NCBI GenBank assembly: GCA_033961575.1 | Contig: CM066727.1 | Coordinates: forward strand, 117,540,434 to 117,604,433 | Source of the DNA: Aselliscus stoliczkanus | Taxonomy: Eukaryota; Chordata; Mammalia; Chiroptera; Hipposideridae | Reading direction: 5' to 3' | DNA length: 64,000 nucleotides | In this document: piece by piece, positions 47,586 through 58,829 of the stretch | Layout: the number at the start of each line of letters is the position of its first letter | Position numbering within the stretch: the stretch's first letter is position 1 | Notes under the pieces: generated by a model | Seen by the model: the letters and a program-made list of their open reading frames with translations, nothing else | What the model was told of the DNA's origin: nothing | The model's database searches: none | Translations under genes and position numbers: made by a program

Positions 47586-47734
47586 GGAAGTTTTAATGTT
47601 TTTATACCCTTTAAGATGATTTTTTTTGAATGAGTAGAACTTGTATATGTTTTCACATTCAAAAGATATACATATTCTCCACTGAACAACTCTGGTTAGA
47701 TTTTAACAAGTTCTGTCATTCAGTGTAGAACTTG

Positions 47735-47995
47735 AACTTCTTACTCTGGCTTGGATGGCCTTCTTGATCAGTTTTCTACCTATCTCTATAATTTAACCAT
47801 ACAAACCACTGGCTTTCCTTCTGTTCCTTGAACACACTCATCCTTTTCCTACCTCAGGGCCTTTGTACTGCTGTTGCCTCTGTCTAGAACCCTCTCCATG
47901 TTGTACTCTTTGCAAGGCAACCTCTTTTTTATCCTTCAGAGCTCAGTTCACATGTTACCTTCTTAGGGAGGCCTTCTTGGTTTAGTCTATGTAAA
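47735..47995 (-). repeat. L2 fragment
   Basis: 'cctcagggcctttgtactgc', 'cagagctcagttcacatgtt' and 'accttcttagggaggccttc' are the inverted L2 3' region, moderately preserved. Confidence 0.75.
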
Positions 47996-48264
47996 GGAGG
48001 CCTCCACATTTATCACTCTATCAGATTATTTTTTTTTGTTGGTTTTTCTTGTTTATTTTCATCAGAGCACTTTCCAGAATATGAATGTATGCTTTTTTAT
48101 TTATTTGTTTATATATTTTTCCCTTCCTCTTGTCTCCAAACACCACTCCTTCCCCCTACCTGAAAAGTTATGAGCCTATCAACAATATTACACAACATGG
48201 TACTTCAGGGAGATTTCTAAATACCCACCACCCAGCAAACCCCTCTAATTTTCCCAGTACTATA

Positions 48265-48834
48265 CGCCGTCTGACAATTAAGTTCGAGAACTCATCCTAG
48301 AAAAAGTGCTACATACCTCAATGCTGAATATCACTGTAGTCAGTTTCGAGGTACTACCCTTGGGAAACTATGCATCAGTGCCAATGCCTAGTCCACCCTT
48401 CAGAGCAATTTTGGAACCCTCTTTCTGGAATGGCCATCAGAGCTGTCATCATATTACCCTTGATGTCCTAAATGTCATCAAAATGACTTCTTTTCAGTAT
48501 TTCTTTTATCTTCTGGTAAAGAAAGAAGCTTCTGGGGGCCAGATCAGGTGAGTAAGAAGGCTGTTCCAATGTAGCTATTTTTTTACTGGCTAAAAACTCC
48601 TTCACAGATGGTGCCATGTGAGCTGGTGCATTGTCGTGATGCAGGAGCTGTGAATTGTTGATGAGAAGTTAGGTCATCTAACTTTTTCATGCAGCCTTTC
48701 AGCACTTCCAAATAGTAAACTTGGTTAACTGTTTGTCTAGTTGGTACAAATTCATAATGAATAATCCCTCTGATGTCAAAAAAAGGTTAGCAACATAGTT
48801 GCAACAAGCTCGTGAACTTAATTGTCAGACCTCG
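48265..48834 (-). mobile_element. internally deleted mariner-like transposon (copy 2)
   Basis: Both ends are intact: 'gtctgacaattaagttc' on the left and its inverse 'acttaattgtcagac' on the right, flanked by TA (48263-48264 and 48835-48836), the mariner target site. Length is 570 bases. Internally it aligns with copy 1 throughout, including the join of the 5' repeat region to the mid-transposase. The reading frame is broken by indels. Confidence 0.94.
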
Positions 48835-48859
48835 TATTTCTTTGTTTATATTATTTCAT

Positions 48860-49005
48860 TTCCTTTCCTCAACAATCCTGTGGGGATGGAATTACTATCC
48901 CCATACTACAAGTGAAGAATTGGTCTTAGAGAGGGTTAGATGACTTGCCCAAGACCACATAGCTACTAAGAAGTGATAGAAGCAGGAATCGAGCCCATGT
49001 CTGAC
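48860..49005 (-). repeat. MIR SINE
   Basis: 'ctatccccatactacaagtg', 'gatgacttgcccaagaccac', 'gaatcgagcccatgtctgac' in inverted MIR order. Confidence 0.75.
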
Positions 49006-49199
49006 TGGTTGTGAAGACCTCTCTTTTTCTAGCATGCTGGCATGCCTGAGTCCCTAGCCCTTAAAGGAGTCAGAGAAACATAGATAAAGCATAATTTATT
49101 ACTTCTTCTCTTCTTTTACTTGACCAACTTTAAATATTAACCCTCTGACACTTTGGTGGACAAATATTCATTAGCCCATCATCCTTTCATTTGGGAAAT

Positions 49200-49500
49200 T
49201 ACTCTCACCTTCCCCACAGGATTCATGCTTAGTCATATGGTACCTGAAAGACTAATCCCACCCTGAGAGTGTGCATGTGACCCGGACTGGCCAATCAGAG
49301 TGCTCCTTCCCCAAGTCTCCATGCCAGTACCGGAAGGGGCACGTGTGCTCTGAACCAGGCCAATCAATATCCTCTTTGGGATTTTGCTGTAGCTCTAGGG
49401 ACAATCATTCCTCATCCATTAGAACCATAGTAGTCAGAAGCTGCAAGTGGCCCCCTTAGAGAATGCTGGAAGAGGAAGCCAAATAGAAGACAGCAGCGCT
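49200..49500 (+). repeat. old LTR-like repeat with CCAATCAG
   Basis: 'ggactggccaatcagagtgc' and a second 'aggccaatcaatatcc' resemble the 36095 element. Low certainty. Confidence 0.4.
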
Positions 49501-49509
49501 AAGGGGTAG

Positions 49510-51050
49510 ATGGATAAAGAGATAAAATCAGAGACCTAAGAACAATTTCAGCACTCAAACCTACCCATTTATTTATATGATTGTTTAACAGATATCTCCT
49601 CACTAAACTACCTTCACAAGGGGGAGAATTATGTCTTGCTTTCGTGAAAGGCAGTGCCTGTTATGGAGTAGGTGCTCCACATATATTTGAATGACTGAGA
49701 GTACTGTTTCTACCAGCAGTGCCTGAGCTCACAGCATAATGATCATATTCAAGAGAAATTATTTTTATCTCCAGTTTCAGAATGAACTGTCCGAGTATAT
49801 GGAACTTGATTAAAATTGGAGAAAACCTTAGTTAATCTTAGAGTTGTATTCAACCTTATGATATATAATGAGCCCATTTTTTAAATTTAGGTTGAAATGA
49901 GTGTGAATTAAAACTGGGTAGGGATAATGCATTCTGGCTCTGTTCTTTAGAAAGGTATGAGATGTCTAAGGCACCATAACTTAATTTAACTCTAATGGGT
50001 CTTTAAGCACCCTGTCAGATTATAACCTGATTCATCACTCGGAAGCTAAAAATAGAAGATGATACAAGAGGTTAACATCATCTAGCAATGAGCGCTTTCT
50101 CAAAGGGATAGACATAAATCATGGGAAGCACGTCACTCATTCCTATCTAAAGCCACAGGCTGGGTCCGTCTGGTGCTTGGCAATTGTCTCAGAATGAAAT
50201 GACTCTCGAGCTGAAACTGTCGTTATTCAGGAGAGGCAGTTTGCGAGGGTTTCAAAAGATGTGATGACTGAAAGTCTGCCCCCAGCCAGCCTCCACTAAT
50301 CATTCTTAGTGGACCATGCAGTGGTCCCTGATAGCTGACTGCTTTCATCTGGTTTCCAGGGGAGCAATTCAAACAGTGGGACAGGCTGTGGGGAAGAAAA
50401 ATGGGGATTGCTCTCACATTTTTCTGGAAAAATCACTGATCTTGCATTGTGTCCCAGCTTCCATCTTGGTAAAATAAAAATGGTTTATGTTTCCTCCCTG
50501 GAGTCTGCAAAGTCCTTAGAGATCCTCAGAGAGGGAGGGGCAGCCCCAAAATAAAGGATGCAACTGATAAAGGAGGGAGTGGTACTTTCCCTTGTTGTCT
50601 CAAATCCAGGCAGCAGAATAAATGAAACTCAGCAATTTCTGCTCACTTGGATATAGGCAAAGCACAGGACTCGAAATATGGATGAGAAAAGGAAACAGAC
50701 ATCTATGGAACATATAGCTATGTGTCAGGTATGGTTAGGCATTACCTTAATAGGTATTACCTGCTTACCCAGTAAGTATCTCATGGCATATGGTATTGCC
50801 TTAATGCTGCTATGAAACTATTCTATAGATGAGCCTATTTTAGAGTTGGCTTTCAGGGAAGTTAAGTGATTTCTAAGCTAGTGAGTTAAAGAGACAGTAT
50901 TCATCTCCAAGACTGGTTCCCAATGTCTTTCTTACCATGACACCATGCTATGTGTATATATCTATGAGATGTAAAAGTGAAAGTGTTTCTTTGTTTTGAC
51001 TTTTAATAGGAAGAGAACCACTTTCTCTGCACAGAAATCATGCCATCTTA
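49510..51050. other. largely repeat-free unique DNA
   Basis: 49780-50700 has no repeat that I recognise, balanced composition and no coding signal. It could hold conserved regulatory sequence, which cannot be judged from one genome. Confidence 0.35.
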
Positions 51051-51059
51051 AGTTCCCTT

Positions 51060-51260
51060 GTAAGCATATTATTTGCCCATTAATTCATTTGACAAATATT
51101 TATCAAATATTTACAAGGTGTCAAATATTGTACCAGGTACTAGGCCCAGGTAGATAAAATAGAGATGGGTTCCATACTCATGGTCCTTGCTATGTAGTTA
51201 AAGAGACAAGAAAGAAAGTAAAATATGCAGCATTGCAGATTGTGATAAGTTCTCTGAAGG
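51060..51260 (+). repeat. L2 fragment
   Basis: 'attcatttgacaaatattta', 'aatattgtaccaggtactag' and 'tactcatggtccttgctatg' match the order of L2 3' ends. Confidence 0.6.
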
Positions 51261-51334
51261 AATGAAGAGGACAGTGATAAGAATAATTATAGCAGTGTGG
51301 AATGTTATTATTTGCTGTTTCATGAAGCAGCATA

Positions 51335-51585
51335 GGGAAAGGGGTTAAGATGTGAGCTTTGAGGCCTGACAAGATTAATGCTGGCTCTGCATTTCTAAAC
51401 TGTTTGATCTTGGACAAGTTACTTAAATCTTTCTGTGTCTCAGTTCCTGAACTAGAAAATAGAGATAATAGTATTTACCTTAAAGGGTTATTGTGAAGAG
51501 TAGATGATAGAATCCATGTAAATCCATGTAAAGCATTTGGAACTCTGCCTGACACTTAGTAAATACTCAGTAAATGTAATATAAT
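51335..51585 (+). repeat. MIR SINE
   Basis: 'tgagctttgaggcctgacaa', 'tgatcttggacaagttactt' and 'tgtctcagttcctgaactag' in MIR order, plus a tail with 'cacttagtaaatactcagta'. Confidence 0.8.
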
Positions 51586-51599
51586 TTCATATCTACTAT

Positions 51600-53060
51600 T
51601 TGTAGGCTACCCATTATACTTATAACAATCCATGCTTAAAATATTCGGGCCAGTTATTTATGGTGTGACCCATTGAGAAAATCTAATTTCCTAAACCTAA
51701 CATTCTAATATAATTTATAATCTAATACATATAACAAATACATTATACAAACTGTGTAGGCATTATAGACTCCAAGATAAATGTTATATTTTAGAAAATG
51801 TAAACAAATATGCAATACATTTTTAACTATATTGGAGTCCTTGTTTCAACCTTTAAATATGGAAACTGTAGTGATCAGGATTATGGGAGATCATAAGAAT
51901 TTTTGAATTTAAGCTATTTGACCCACCTGGATGATATTTATTGTTCCTTGTTTTTTTCTGAGGTTTCTGGGATGTAAATATTCTTTAATCCCCTTTCATC
52001 ACCTGATTGAAGTGAGTAATACAACCCCAGAATTTTGACCTTTCCGTGTACTTTTGTCAATGAGATTATACCCTTTCAAAACTTACCAGTAAATACCACG
52101 TAGCACGTTACATTTAGTCTCTTTTAGTTTCAGTCAAAGCTAAATCAAAACATTTCCACAACAGCATGACTTGATTTTAGTCTTCAGAGTGTAGCCAGCA
52201 CCAACTATGGAATAACACTTCCTTTCCTCCATAATGATTATTTCTCAGGGCAATACTACTTGGATCCAGCATTTAACTTTCTTTTCTATTCCCAGCTTGG
52301 CCTCTAAGGATTTTAGTTATTTTCTGCTTCACGTTTGAAGAAGCAGAGATGCCGTGACCTGCTTATAGTGGGACGCTCAGGTTTCATGCTCAGAATCCCA
52401 AGTTCCACAGCTACCATTGATCTTTCCTCGACCCAGGCAGCCCTGGACTCTCCCATGTTTGCACACAGCTGCTTATGTTTATGTCATTGATCATCAAGCA
52501 ATGACCCTTCCCTTAGTCCCTCTACATCCTGCCTCACTCCGTTGGTTTATTAAGAATGAACGTTGTATGCACTGGTTTTGAAAGTGAACTCTAACACTCC
52601 TAGGCCTTGCTTTGGATTCCTCACTCTGTTCAAGCAGGACAGCTGGAAGATGGTTCAATATTGATTTATTTGCTTTTTTGATTGAGATTATTTCTCTGTT
52701 CTGAAGTTCTTAAGAGGACTGTTCAAAAACCTTCTTTAGCAGCACGCTGGAAGCACATAAGAGGTGGGGTGGAGGCAGGGGAGAGCTAAGGAATGAAAGG
52801 GTTAGTTGCAGAAATGGGGGGTGGGAAGCAGGGCTAGTGATTTTCGTGGGTTAATTATTAATCTGGCCCCTTATTTTCTGAAGGCTGTTGCATTTCTCCC
52901 AGTCCAGGTCTCTGTTTCCTGCTACTTATCCTCCAGTCTATAGGGCTGTGCAAAGAGAATTGACTTGAAAACCGCATCAAATTGGGTTTTAGAGTTAGTT
53001 AACCCCGGCTTTGAGTCTACCACTTCCTATCTATTGACCTTTGTACAGTTACTTATAGTG
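51600..53060. other. non-coding DNA, no gene seen
   Basis: AT-rich on the left, unique-looking at 51980-52800. No exon or named repeat. Confidence 0.4.
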
Positions 53061-53062
53061 TC

Positions 53063-53510
53063 TTCCATTTTAGTTACCTGCAGTCAACCACAGTACAAAT
53101 ATATTAAATGGAAAATCTCAGAAATAAACAGTTCATAAGTTTTAAATTGCCGCCATTCTGGGTAATATGATGAAATCTCACACTGCCCCTCTCCAATCCT
53201 GTTCTGGATGTGAACCAAACCCTTGAACAGCATATCCATGCTATACATACAGTACAACTAGATATTTTGAAAGAGAGAGAGAGACCACAGCCCCATAGCT
53301 TTTATTACAGTATATTGTTATAATTGTTCTATTTTATTATTAGTTATTGTTGTCAATCTCTTACTGTGCCTAATTTATCAATTAAACTTTATCATAGGTA
53401 TGTATATATAGAAAAAAAAGTATAGCATATATAGAGTTTGGTGCTATCCATGGTTTCAGGCATCCAGTCTTGGAAGGTATCTCCCATGCATAAGGGGCGA
53501 ACTACTGTGT
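53063..53510 (+). mobile_element. Tigger-like (pogo-type) DNA transposon remnant
   Basis: Left 'ttagttacctgcagtcaacc' and 'ggaaaatctcagaaataaac', right 'tggtttcaggcatccagtct' and 'cataaggggcgaactactgt' are the two ends of the Tigger family. The middle, where a transposase of about 1.8 kb would lie, is gone, so it is a short non-autonomous or deleted copy. Confidence 0.82.
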
Positions 53511-53754
53511 ATGTTCTTATATCTTTTGAGGTGCAGTATGTAATTTGGTCTTTGTTTGAGGTGGATTCATGTTACATGGACTCTTTGAAAACCAGTTAGA
53601 CTCAGAAGGGGATGTTACCCTAAACTTGCAGATACACCTGACCTTAATTACTTGGCCACTCTGGTTTATGCAGTGAAGGTCCAGCATTTTGGAGGCAAAG
53701 AAGGGACATCTGGGCTTCTTTTTCTCCGCAGCCTTGTCATTACTCCAACATTTG

Positions 53755-54023
53755 TTATTGCTTATCTTGTATGCTACTAGCAGGAATGTAAACTGGTACA
53801 GCCACTATGGAGGGCAGTGTGCAGGTTCCTCAAAAAATTAAGAATAGAATCACCATATGACCCAGCAATCCCTCTTCTGGGTATCTACCCAGAAAATCTG
53901 AAAACATTTATCTGTAAAGATATATGTACCCTGATGGTCACTGCAGCATTATTCACAGCGGCCAAGATATGGAATTAACTGAAGTGTCCTTAGATAAATG
54001 ATTGGATAAAGAAGATGTGTATA

Positions 54024-54121
<98 letters not shown>

Positions 54122-54515
54122 GGAACACTACTCTGCCATAAGAAAAGATGAAATGCTGCCATTTGTGACAACATGGATGGGTCTTGAGACTATTATGCTA
54201 AGTGAAATGTCAGACAGAAAAAATTGAGAGCCATATGACTTCACTCATATGTGGGTCATGAAACTGAAAGCAACAAACTAACAAGACAAGCAAACAAGCA
54301 AAAACTCATAGACACAGACAACAGTTGCCAGAGAGTAAGGGAGGATGCAGGGAGGTAGAAGAAGGTAGAGTGGGTCAAATATATGGTGATGGAAGGAAAA
54401 CTGACTTTGGGTGGTGAACACACAATGCAATATATAGAAGATGTATTATAGAATTGTATACTTGAAATCTATATCATTTTACTAACTACTGTTACCCCAG
54501 TGAATTTAATTTAAA
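53755..54515 (+). mobile_element. old L1 3' end fragment
   Basis: 'gccactatggagggcagtgt', 'tatgacccagcaatccctct', 'gcagcattattcacagcggc', 'acatggatgggtcttgagac', then an L1 3'UTR. This is the C-terminal end of ORF2 plus 3'UTR, with several stops. A long TA/CA microsatellite splits it. Confidence 0.9.
54032..54119 (+). repeat. (TA)n(CA)n compound microsatellite within L1
   Basis: About 24 TA units followed by about 20 AC units, inserted by expansion where the L1 ORF2 tail would encode the end of the C-terminal domain. Confidence 0.96.
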
Positions 54516-54634
54516 ACAGGGACATCTGGTCATCTTATCCCAACCACAAGCCACTCTGTCAAAGGCACCTGCCCCAACACTGGCCTCACAGGATTGCTGT
54601 TAGGGTCAGATGGCTTAATAGGTGATATGAGCTC

Positions 54635-54755
54635 TACTATTATTTCCAGCACCTCTGGGTTACAGATGTGTAAACTGAGGCTCAGAAAATTAAATAGCTT
54701 GCCCAAGACCACACAGCTAGTAATTGGCATAACTAAGATTTAAACCCAGGCATGA
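54635..54755 (-). repeat. MIR SINE fragment
   Basis: 'gtgtaaactgaggctcagaa', 'cttgcccaagaccacacagc', 'gatttaaacccaggcatgac' in inverted MIR order. Confidence 0.75.
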
Positions 54756-55400
54756 CTCACAACAAACCCAGATTCAGAGTAAATAGTAAAAATAAAATAA
54801 AATTATGAGACAATGCTTTTTTTCCTTACATTTAAGATTAGGTTATTTAGGTTATTTTGCACATAGGCAATTTTCTTAGGATGAAAAAACGATATATTTT
54901 GCTCACTTTTTTTCATATTTCTCCAAAATGGTATTATAGTAGGGTACATAATCTTTCATACTCAAATTTCCCAACACTATCAAAACAAGAATCAATTTTG
55001 AAAAATGATTTAAGGGCTTTGTTGGTTTTCCCAGGAGCCTCTCCTAAGCCTCTGATAGTCCAATAATTTTTTCTTGAAGTGCCTGTGCAATTGGCTTGAT
55101 TGCATTTGCAATGTGGACACAAATTAGCAAGAGCCCAGTGGGGCAAGAGGAGACATAACAGGACATATACCAGCATGAAGAGGAGAAATGTTTGTTTGAG
55201 AAGGGACTAATTTGCTATTAGTGAATATTTTCATTTAAGATGACCTTTGCTTTGCTATGTAACCTGACAACAGCAGGGACGTGGATAATGAAGGCTGAGC
55301 AGAAAAGGACCCTTCAGCCCTCCACAGATATTAACTATCATACCTTCTTTAGAAAATGGCCACAGCTTAACTGATTTGATGGGGGTATTTGGTGAATTAT
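54756..55400. other. non-coding DNA, no gene seen
   Basis: No exon or repeat family recognised. Confidence 0.4.
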
Positions 55401-55402
55401 TG

Positions 55403-55985
55403 AGGCAGACAGACTCTAAGATGGGTCCCAATGATCCTTGCCTCCCAGTATCCATGTTCTTGTGTAATTCTCAACCATTGAGTGTGGGTAGAGCCTGTGA
55501 CTTGCCTCTAACCAATAGGTAATGGAATGTATGTGATTGCATGTACATAGGTGTGTTATATAAGGTTTTAATGTCAATCTTACTAACAGACCCTCTTCCC
55601 TTCTGGCTTTGATGAAGGAGGTGGCCATATTGTGAGCCTCCTTATGGAGAGGCCCACATGGCAGGAATGGAAGGTAATCTCCAACTGACAGCCAGCAAGA
55701 AACTGGGGCCCTTAGTCCAATGGCCCATGAGGAACTGGCTTCTGCCAACAATCATGTGAGTGTATAAGTGAATCCATCTCCAGTCAAACCTTGAGATAAG
55801 ACTGCAGCCTTGGCCAAGATGGTGATTGCAGCTTTCAGATGAGATCTTAGAGTAGAGGACCCAACAAAGCCATACCTAGACTCATGACCCGCAGAAACTA
55901 TGATTTAATAAAGGGGGGCTGTCCTAAGCTGCTAAATTTGTAGTCATTTGTTATCCAGCAATAGATAATTGATACTATTATCATA
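55403..55985 (+). repeat. old LTR (MaLR/MLT-like)
   Basis: 'gactctaagatgggtcccaa', 'ggctttgatgaaggaggtgg', 'gaaactatgatttaataaag' and 'tgttatccagcaatagataa' follow the layout of the 33243 element (promoter side, then an AATAAA near the 3' end). Solo; no internal genes. Confidence 0.55.
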
Positions 55986-55989
55986 GTCA

Positions 55990-56160
55990 AAATCAATTGG
56001 GTGATTCATCCTAATATTTACTGAGAACATCCCATGGGCAGCATCTAGTGTTAGCTCTGGGGATACTGTGGTGAGTGAGAGAGAAAAATGGTGCTTTATG
56101 GAGCTTACAATCTAATGAAATGGGTGACTGTGCTATTGTGATTATGTTAAGAAATATATA
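55990..56160 (+). repeat. L2-like fragment
   Basis: 'tgttagctctggggatactg' and 'tttatggagcttacaatcta' are L2 3' wording. Confidence 0.55.
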
Positions 56161-56431
56161 TATATATTTGGTCTTCATCTCTGGATCCTGGTACAGAGCC
56201 CCTAAAACCCATGAAATTTCCTGGGAGGTAGGAATGTCTTTTCTTATTCATAAGAGCCCCTTCTAAGTTTTTAATAATGAGTTGACTTAGAGTGGGGCCC
56301 CAAGACAGCCTCAGGATTGGGCTGGTCATCAGAAAAACCAAGGGAATAGAAGACTGGGACTTTCAGCCCCACCCATTGACCTTTGCGATGGGCAAGGAGA
56401 GCTGCAGATTAAGCTCTATCAAAACTATCGA

Positions 56432-57900
56432 GGATTCCGGTAAGATGGTGGAATAGATAGATGCTTTCCCAACTGCCTCCCAGGATCACATCAAAATTAC
56501 AAATAATTTATACAACATTTAACTTTGGAAGTCCCCTGAACATTAGATGAACAGAACCTCTAAATGAAGGACCTAAAGAGGAGGCCACGTGAAGTCTGGT
56601 AGGAGGGGCGCAGATGAGAGAGGGTGAACCCCGTGACGGACACCCCAGCTGTGTGGGGAGGCTTCTCCGGTTGGGGGAGAGACCCTCCGGCCCCACACCA
56701 AGCTCACTAGCTCAGAGTTGCTTTGCCAGGAAGAGGAGTTCCAAGATAGTGAGCAGTAGAAATTAGTGAAGACTCTTTGCTCGGCTCGGTGAGGCTGGGG
56801 GCAGCTGGAGAACCAGTGGGTCTGGCGCACGGCTTTGCTTGCCAGTGAGCACTCATCCTGTTTCTGTTGGAGGGAGTAGCTGTGTGACCCGGGTCCAGGA
56901 GCATGTGGGGAAGGACTGAACTGAGCACCATTGATGCAGAAGCTGGAGGTTTGGGGACCATTGTTCTCCTGAAGTGGAGCTTGCACATGAGCAGTGTACA
57001 GGAGGGAGCCATTTTTTCAGTGTTGGGCCCTTCCACAGAGGGTCAGATCAGGGACCCCATTGGTCTGGTGAAATTGGTGCAGGAGTGCGTGCGTGTGTGC
57101 GTGCGCATGCGGTCTTGGATTCCCACCCTCCACCCTACTTGTGTTGCTTTGCCAGGGAAATGCCTGGCGGGTGCCCTCCGGCTCCAACTGGCTGCTCACT
57201 GAGATGCAGGAGTGCGCGAGCCACCTTGGGTCCCCACTCTTCGCACTGTTTGTGCAGAGTTGCCAGGCTGGGGATTGGCTGTTGGGCTACTTAGCCTGAT
57301 CTGTGGGCAGTTGATTGGGACAGGCTGAGACTGGGAGTTTTCTTGAGAGTGTTGGGTCAGGAGCTGTGCATCTGCGTGATCTGATCGAGGTTATCCCGGT
57401 GAGTTTGTGTGGACTGATTGCTAGTGCAGAGGGCATGCTGCTCTGACTTGGTGGGGGCCACTGACCACATCAAGTGGTGCCTTGGGGGCCTGCCCCACCC
57501 ACCTAGAGCTGTGTTGCCAGAGACACCCTGAGCCCCCAGTTCCTGGCCCACATCTCTGCAGGCCACAGAGGGTTTTTTGTTTGTTTGTTTGTTTTTTGCA
57601 GTAGCAGACAACCTGCAACAACCTGTGAAGATTTCTTTTGGTAGTGAGCATGGTTCCAGAGCACACAGCAGCTAATTGCAGAAAGCTCACTGCAAGCCTG
57701 AGAGGGAAGCTGGTGCATAACACGTTAAGCTCTTCCCCCCAATAGCTGGTGCTGAGTCACCCAGAGACTCTGTATTGCTGAGCAAGTGGTCTGCAGATTA
57801 AAGAGAATGGAGAGCCCCCCAACCTCTTTTTTTTCTCTCTCTCTCTTCTTTCTAGGTGATCTATCTAATACATTGAAGCATTCACAGAACAACAGCCAGA
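56432..57900 (+). promoter_or_regulatory. L1 5'UTR / internal promoter region
   Basis: GC-richer than the coding part, without a long frame, and ends at the ATG of ORF1. L1 5'UTRs carry the element's own promoter. I see no tandem monomer repeats of the mouse type. Activity is unknown. Confidence 0.7.
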
Positions 57901-58773
57901 ATGAAGAAACAAAGAAACATGTCTCAGGTAAAAGATCACAAGAAAACTCTAGAAATGGAACTAAATGAAACAGAGGGATCCAAACTTTCAGAGACACAGT
58001 TTAGAACACTGATGATAAGAATGTTTAAGGAACTTAGCGAGGACATAAAGAAGGATAGGGAAACCATAAAAAACAACCTGTTAGAACTAAAGAATACAAT
58101 AACTGAAATGAAGAACACACTCGAAGGAATCACCAGTAGAATAGATTAAGCAGAGGAGCGGACCAGCGAACTAGAAGACAAAATAGCAGAAATCACCCAG
58201 CTGGAACAACAAAAAGAAAAAAAAGAAAAAAACAGAATGAAAATAGTTTAAGAGAACTCTGGGACAAAATGAAGCACAACAACCTTCGACTCATAAGAAT
58301 ACCAGAAGGAGAAGAGAAGAAGCGTGGGATTTAGAATGTATTTAAAGAAATAATGACTGAAAACTTCCCTACCATGGTGAAGGAAATCGACATACAAGCC
58401 CAGGATGTGCAGAGTTCCAAACAGGCTGAATCCAAACAGGTCCACACCAAGACACATCATAATTAAAATGGCAAAGGTTAAAGACAAAGACAGAATCCTA
58501 AAAGCAGCAAGAGAAAGACAGCAGGTTACATACAAAGGAACTCCTATAAGGCTAATAGTTGACTTTTCTTCAGAAACTCTGCAGGCCAGAAGGGAGTGGC
58601 AGGAGATATTCAAAGTGACACAAAATAAAGGCCTACAACCATGATTGCTCTACCCAGCACAGCTATCACTTAAAATTGAAGGAGAGATAAAGAGCTTCTC
58701 AGAAAAGAATAAGCTTGAGGAGTTCATTACCACCAAGCCAGCACTGCAGGAAATGTTAAAAGGGCTTTTTTAA
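57901..58773 (+). pseudogene. L1 ORF1 (broken)
   Basis: The N-terminal piece (57901-58149) is charged with coiled-coil character (EDIKKDRETIKNNLLELKNT) and stops at 58147. Further stops and a frameshift follow. The C-terminal part has HIIIKMAKVKDKDRILKAAR and ETLQARREWQEIF, the conserved RRM/CTD text of ORF1p, and ends LQEMLKGLF at the stop 58771-58773. The normal product is a nucleic-acid-binding trimer. It cannot be made intact here. Confidence 0.93.
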
Positions 58774-58829
58774 ACAGAAGGAAGGGGAAAACAAGCCAAC
58801 CCAGGAAGACAAGAAATACAAATAACAAA

